A stretch of DNA of 64,000 nucleotides, taken from contig NC_089727.1 in assembly GCF_035083965.1 (NCBI RefSeq), forward strand, positions 20,029,269-20,093,268. Direction: 5' to 3'. The notes below the pieces were generated by a model. That model was not told the origin of the DNA and did not search any database. It worked only from the letters and a program-made list of their open reading frames with translations. The number at the start of each line of letters is the position of its first letter. Position 1 is the stretch's first letter. Shown here in pieces: positions 59,560-64,000 of this stretch. The position numbers were made by a program, and so were the translations under genes. Source of the DNA: Branchiostoma lanceolatum. Lineage: Eukaryota > Chordata > Leptocardii > Amphioxiformes > Branchiostomatidae.

Positions 59560-60200
59560 GAAAATGACTGTCAATACCAACCGTTTTGGATATACATTTA
59601 AAGAAAGTGTGAAACTCACGTTTCTACCTGACTGGAAGGAAACAACTTAGAAATATCAGTAAACTCCACACATTTTATAAAATCAAAAATCACTTTAGCA
59701 GGGAAGACTTTATCACATCAATTTATAATAAACCATTTCTAAGAAGTAACTATACACTGAGAATCAGCGCACGTTATCTAGAAGTTGAAAAGGATCGACA
59801 CCACAACACAGCAGGCACTCACAGATTGTGTCCCACATGTAACGAAAATATTGAAGATAAATTTCAATTAATTTATGATGGCCATGGCCTGTCCCACTTA
59901 TGGCAAAGAGAGAAATGCGCTGCAAAGTATTACTACTAAGACTAACTTCACCATATCTGGTACACAGAACGATGTATTGTTGTCATGTCCAACTCTTATA
60001 CCACCTACATAGGTCAATTTCATTATACTTCATCCTAAAAGCGAGGGGAAAAATAATCCATAGATGGCTTTATTGTAATTCATACACTGTTATCGATAAT
60101 GTTTGTACTTATAATTGTAGGATAGGTTAGCCTTGCAGTATTGTTGATTTAGTGCCATATATTGTACCATATACGATTGTCGAACAATAAAGTTCATTCA
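59560..60200 (+). pseudogene. LINE fragment (C-terminal zinc-knuckle region)
   Basis: A degraded frame near 59,747-59,880 reads NYTLRISARYLEVEKDR, then HRLCPTCNENIEDKFQLIYD, the usual tail of many animal non-LTR ORF2 proteins (LRISAH..E..R....R.C..C....EDE.HF). The end at about 60,180 (AACAATAAAGTTCATTC) looks like a LINE 3' end. Truncated, with frameshifts. Confidence 0.65.
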
Positions 60201-61009
60201 ATAACTTGCTCATCTAGGCTTCAAACGCAAATGCGCCGCACGTCAGTGAGAGTGCAAATGAGAATTGGTGAAAGAAACGCGACGGTGCCGTAAAAATCTG
60301 CCGTGGCAGTGCCGCCGCAGTGCCGGAGCCCAATGAGAGGGGGCCTCAATTCAACAGGCTCCGCCAAACTGTTTATTCCGATATGCTTCTTAGCGACGCG
60401 ACGGGCCAGGATCGCCCGGTAATGTCTAATTCCCATGGTCTCACGTATTCGTTATCTTATGCCAAAGTATAACAACCTGCGATGTTAACTTACCAAAGCA
60501 TACTTTTTTTGCGAGATTTCACCTCCTTTTTGTGCATTCCTCGCTAAACAAACATTGTATATAAATCCGCAATAAAACATGGCGACAGGCGGGGGCGCCG
60601 ACGCCAAGGCCATCACTAATTTCTAGTGATTTCTCGTTTCCTGGGCTATAAATATATCATTTCATGCAAAAAAACAGCAACCTGTGATGTTTACTCATCA
60701 AAGCATAGTGTATTCTGGTAGAATTTACCCTCCTTTATGGGCATTCCGGGGCATTCCGGTGTAAAAAGGGCATTCCGGGGCATTCCGGTAAAAAGGCAGA
60801 CCCCAAGTTAACTGCTTGTCGCGGACATGCGAATAAAAAAAAGGATAGGAAACTGATCTCGAACCAGTTAAGCTTAAAGGAACTCAATGAACAGGTGAAC
60901 AGGTTCATTGTACCAGGGAAATTTCCCTAGCTCTTTTCGACAAGCGCAATGAACAGTTTAATTTCATTTCATTTTATTTATACAGTGGACCACGGCTTAA
61001 CGTCCCATC

Positions 61010-61135
61010 CTAAAGACTGCGACCTTTTCCTGTAGGGCGCATGTTGGGAGAGCGACACAGCCGGGATCGAAACCGGGGCTTCTAGTTCCAGAGGCAAGAT
61101 CGCTAACCACTGGACTACGCACGCTACCTAACGTG
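61010..61135 (-). repeat. tRNA-derived SINE
   Basis: Minus strand: GTAGTCCAGTGGTTAGCGAT (A box) and GGTTTCGATCCCGG (B box), then GGGACGTTAAGCCGTGGTCC, a typical SINE body phrase. Related to the SREBP intron 14 copy at 41,396. Confidence 0.65.
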
Positions 61136-61424
61136 ATTGCTTCTAACGTGATTTTAATTTCGCTTTGAGCCGCCGAAATCATGCAGGCTCTACGTATACG
61201 GGCGAAATGGTTACAGGCTGGCTGATGGTTACGGGCTCTACGGTCAATATGGTTACAGGCTGGCTGATGGTTACGGGTTGGCTGCAAAAAGTGCATCATA
61301 GGCCCACCTAAAGGCTGGTTTGGTTGGAGATTTGTTTGGACATATCTTTTCAGGGCGGCGGAGTTATGTACCCTGGTAGATTTATGGCAGTACCTGTTCA
61401 ACAGTTACCTATATAGGATAAGCT

Positions 61425-63858
61425 ATGGATAGAAGAAGACGAAAGAAGATGGAGGAGGATGAAGAGGAGGAAGAGGAATCCGGGTCGGAAGGCAGTAAGG
61501 AAGATGATGACGACGAAACGGTAGATTAAAATGTTTTATGTAATACATGATATTTTCTTAGATTTATCAAAATAGACATGAATCTAGCGTTTGACTTCAT
61601 ACCTCAATGAAATACTTAGAACGTTTGTAATGAAATTTCATGCAAATGACCTACATAGTGATTATCCCCTTCCACTATCTTACACGCAAGTATTAACCTT
61701 TCACTATTTACCACTATGGAGCTGTTTTCATATTGATTATGCAATCCGGGGCCTTATTTGCACGTTTGGTATCTGTTTGGATATACTACAATAACTTTCA
61801 TTGCTAGGATTACTCTTTCTTAAATTGAATAATTGTGTCACTTTATATGTGCTGGAAAGAAAAGATGACAACTTCATGTAAATTTGGTTATCATTTGAAT
61901 ACTTCATTTCTAAAAATTCAACACGTCAGCCATAAAGGTTAACATCATTTGCAAAAGGTATGAGGTCTTTGAACTCTAGTTAGTTTTATTTAGGGATGTG
62001 TTTCAACCATTCAGGCCATTAACAATAATGTAACCGCAATACTCTGTTAACTGAAGGGACCACCCTAAAGATTAATAAATAAATTGGACAAGGGAATTTG
62101 ACGTAGATTTTCCACTCAATGTTACTCTGATTGAATGAGTGTTAACGGGTTTTTTTATCTCATGACCTGTCTGTTGTACAGAAGCTTTGGAGGGCTGCAG
62201 AACGAGGCGACACGGACAGAGTAAAGCAGCTGTTAGCGGAGGGAGTCGATCCTTATGCTGCTAAGGGCTATAGGGTCAGTTATCGTGTCTTGACAATGCT
62301 GTTGGGATAGTTTGAACAAATAAGAGAAAAAAACAAGAGTCCGAAGACCCAAAATCTCCATGAAATTTGTTTTTAAATATGATGTGTTTTATTTGCCCTA
62401 GTTATTTGTTTTTTGCCACTGGTTGTTTTGTTTTATGTGTCAGAGGGTATCCACATAATAGAAACGATTACACAGTTTTGGTAGTGTACCAATTCGTGGT
62501 TTAACCACCAGCTGTTGAGACCTGGGGAATACTTGACCTAGATAAGAGACCAACAGATACTTGACCTAGATAAGAGGTGCAACCTCAAAGCACATACCTA
62601 CAATGGAGGAGTAGATATTCCTCATTACTTATGCAAATTCAATCCCAATTTGCATAATTTGTACATCAGTTTCTACATCTCTGTCCAACCTACCTGCGTA
62701 TCAAATAACATGAAAATCTGTCGTTCCTTTCTTCAGTTAGTCTCCTTGGAAGATTTTTACAAATACGCCATTGCAGCTCCAGTGACACATACCAGGGGGC
62801 CCAAAATTGATCTTGACCATTCTCCACCCAGCACCTACCCACAGAACAAATATCATTACAATCCATCCGTTCTTCAGTTATGCTGATTTCAAGCGGTGAC
62901 ACAAACATACAGGATAACACACACGCAAACACACGCAAAACAATATCCCCATGGAGATTAAAAAAAAGATATTGATATTTTGTTCATATATGGAGATAAA
63001 ACAATAGAAATCAAAATTAGGGAAGATCAAACCGCTCATAAAAGACAGTGTAAAGGGGAGTCCGATGGACACACGTACATGTAAATGTGAGGGATGCGGT
63101 TGTAGGGTTATCAAATTTTCACAAAATATTGAGAGAAATATTAAATGAAATTGATTTTTTTAGTAGTTGGGATCTTTCGTTTGCACACAGTTCCGGAGTT
63201 CAGTGTAAGCAATCTCTTTTGTTCTAGATCTGTGATTAGACAGTTCCTTTGAGGCCCATCTTCAGTCTTCAGTTAATTGATATAATATAACTTTATATCA
63301 TATCAAGCGAGCAAGTATGGCAGATACAACGATGTCGGCGAAGGTAGGGGAGTCGTTGAACCTTAGTTGTGTCATTAATATTCTACATTGTGATTGGTTT
63401 GGTGGCTACTGTTCAGAATGTCACAAGCATAAGCGCATATTCTGCCTTTGATGTTGTCATACTGAAGACCACTTGTGTGTTTTACAGCAAACAACTCCCC
63501 TGCACGAGGCAGCCCGGGAAGGCCACAATGAAACTGTATCAGTTTTACTGACAGCTGGTGCAGATGTGAACGCACGGGACTATTTGGTAGGTAGATACAT
63601 CTTTGTGATGCAAGAAATAATTCTACGCATCTTGTTAGATTTGACCTACATCGTCTACATAAAAGTAGGTTAGATGACTCCCGTTAGAATTGTCACTAAC
63701 ACAAGTACACCTTTATCCGTCCTGTTGTCATACTGACGACCGTCTGATGTGTTTTACAGGAAAGTACTCCTCTGCAACGGGCAGCCCTGAATGGCCACCA
63801 TGATACTGTATCAGTTTTACTGACAGCTGGTGCAGATGTGAACGCACGGGACTTTACG
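61425..63858 (+). CDS. ankyrin-repeat protein, 5' part (runs off window)
   Basis: Exons 61,425-61,520, 62,182-62,274, 63,488-63,586 and 63,760-63,858, all introns phase 0, reading on past the window. Exon 1 encodes 32 residues: a basic MDRRRRKK start, then a Glu/Asp-rich stretch. Exon 2 gives one ankyrin repeat (LWRAAERGDTDRVKQLLAEG). Exons 3 and 4 each give exactly one 33-aa repeat (TPLHEAAREGHNETVSVLL-TAGADVNARD and a variant with LQRAALNGHHD). Ankyrin repeats are protein-binding scaffolds; the specific function is unknown. The one-repeat-per-exon layout and tandem duplication suggest many more repeats downstream. No other domain is visible in the window. An alternative first exon lies at 63,317-63,343. 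Confidence 0.8.
62600..62950 (+). repeat. dispersed repeat copy, ankyrin gene intron 2
   Basis: CTTATGCAAATTCAATCCC, AGGGGGCCCAAAATTGATC, ATCATTACAATCCATCC and TTCAGTTATGCTGA, ending in an ACACACGCAA run; same family as 5,560-5,880. Confidence 0.6.
63317..63343 (+). CDS. possible alternative first exon of the ankyrin gene
   Basis: ATG at 63,317 opens MADTTMSAK and runs into a donor AAG|GTAGGG at 63,344, phase 0, which would join cleanly to the exon at 63,488. It would give either a second promoter for the upstream gene or the true start of a separate ankyrin gene, leaving 61,425-62,274 to another one. No TATA box is obvious. Confidence 0.4.
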
Positions 63859-64000
63859 GTAGGAAGATACACTTATGTGATGCAAGAAATATTTCAACGC
63901 ATCTTGTTAGACATAACCTATACATCGTCTAAATAGCAATGGATTTGGTGACTACCGTTAGAATTGTCACTAACACAAGTAAACCTTTATCCGTCCTGTT
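63450..64000 (+). repeat. tandem duplication of ankyrin exon plus introns (274-bp unit)
   Basis: Exon and both flanking intron parts repeat: TTGTCATACTGA, TGTGTTTTACAG, the exon, GATGCAAGAAAT, AATTGTCACTAACACAAGTA and CCTTTATCCGTCCTGTT recur about 274 bp later. The second unit is cut by the window end. Confidence 0.85.

Larger units (their letters stand above)
57411..60346. mobile_element. 2.9-kb element with GGCCCCCTCTCATTGGGC ends
   Basis: Inverted ends of about 36 bp begin GGCCCCCTCTCATTGGGC; subterminal regions are rich in GTGCCG / CGGCAC words. The end motif is close to that of the 253-bp MITE at 47,542. The interior carries AT-rich dispersed repeats and a LINE fragment rather than its own transposase. 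Confidence 0.65.
56347..61310. mobile_element. nested large inverted-repeat element
   Basis: Segments 56,755-57,190 and 60,440-60,830 are long inverted repeats sharing CCGGAATGCCCCGGAATGCC, CCGGAATACACTATGCTTTG, AGGTTGCTGTATTT and AATCACTAGAAAT. Further out, 56,347-56,430 and 61,185-61,310 are also inverted (TTGCAGCCAgCCCGTAACC). Whether this is one element or one inside another is not settled. It encloses the element at 57,411-60,346. Confidence 0.6.

Overview
The window is animal nuclear DNA, most likely from a cephalochordate (amphioxus, Branchiostoma). The evidence is intron-rich metazoan genes with standard GT/AG junctions, a single SREBP gene carrying intronic miR-33, short-TIR DNA transposons and MITEs in nearly every intron, and invertebrate-type tRNA-derived SINEs. 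The species call is inference from content; no database was searched.

Layout. 1-7.7 kb is intergenic: dispersed repeats, a TA/CT microsatellite flanked by inverted repeats, and a decayed LINE tail. 7,785-16,542 (minus) is a complete eight-exon SQSTM1/p62 gene (556 aa) with PB1, ZZ, LIR and UBA modules. Its promoter has a TATA box and, just upstream, heat-shock-type and AP-1/CNC-type sites. 17,682-42,552 (plus) is a complete sixteen-coding-exon SREBP gene (1,046 aa), head-to-head with SQSTM1 and about 1 kb from it. SREBP intron 13 holds two miR-33 hairpins 390 bp apart. SREBP intron 1 (9.4 kb) contains an identical pair of 481-bp repeats and a 5.8-kb foldback element with a 126-bp satellite. 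SREBP intron 12 (6.1 kb) is almost filled by a 5.7-kb CACTA-like element.

44,221-44,293 is an intact tRNA-Lys(CTT) gene. Around 46.9-48.6 kb a duplicated CRE promoter precedes two exons that could encode a small secreted protein. 49,219-53,401 is a complete three-exon MRPL30 (uL30m) gene of 200 aa. 55.5-61.3 kb is a nest of long-inverted-repeat elements with a LINE fragment inside. From 61,425 to the window end is the start of an ankyrin-repeat gene in which each 33-aa repeat is one exon and the exon-intron unit is tandemly duplicated.

Functional theme: SREBP (sterol-responsive transcription factor) and its intronic miR-33 form the conserved lipid-homeostasis locus. In vertebrates miR-33 represses sterol-efflux genes while its host gene activates sterol synthesis; here the miRNA is duplicated inside one host intron. 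SQSTM1 (selective-autophagy receptor) is its divergent neighbour. All exon coordinates were derived by eye from splice signals; reading phases close exactly for SQSTM1, SREBP and MRPL30.
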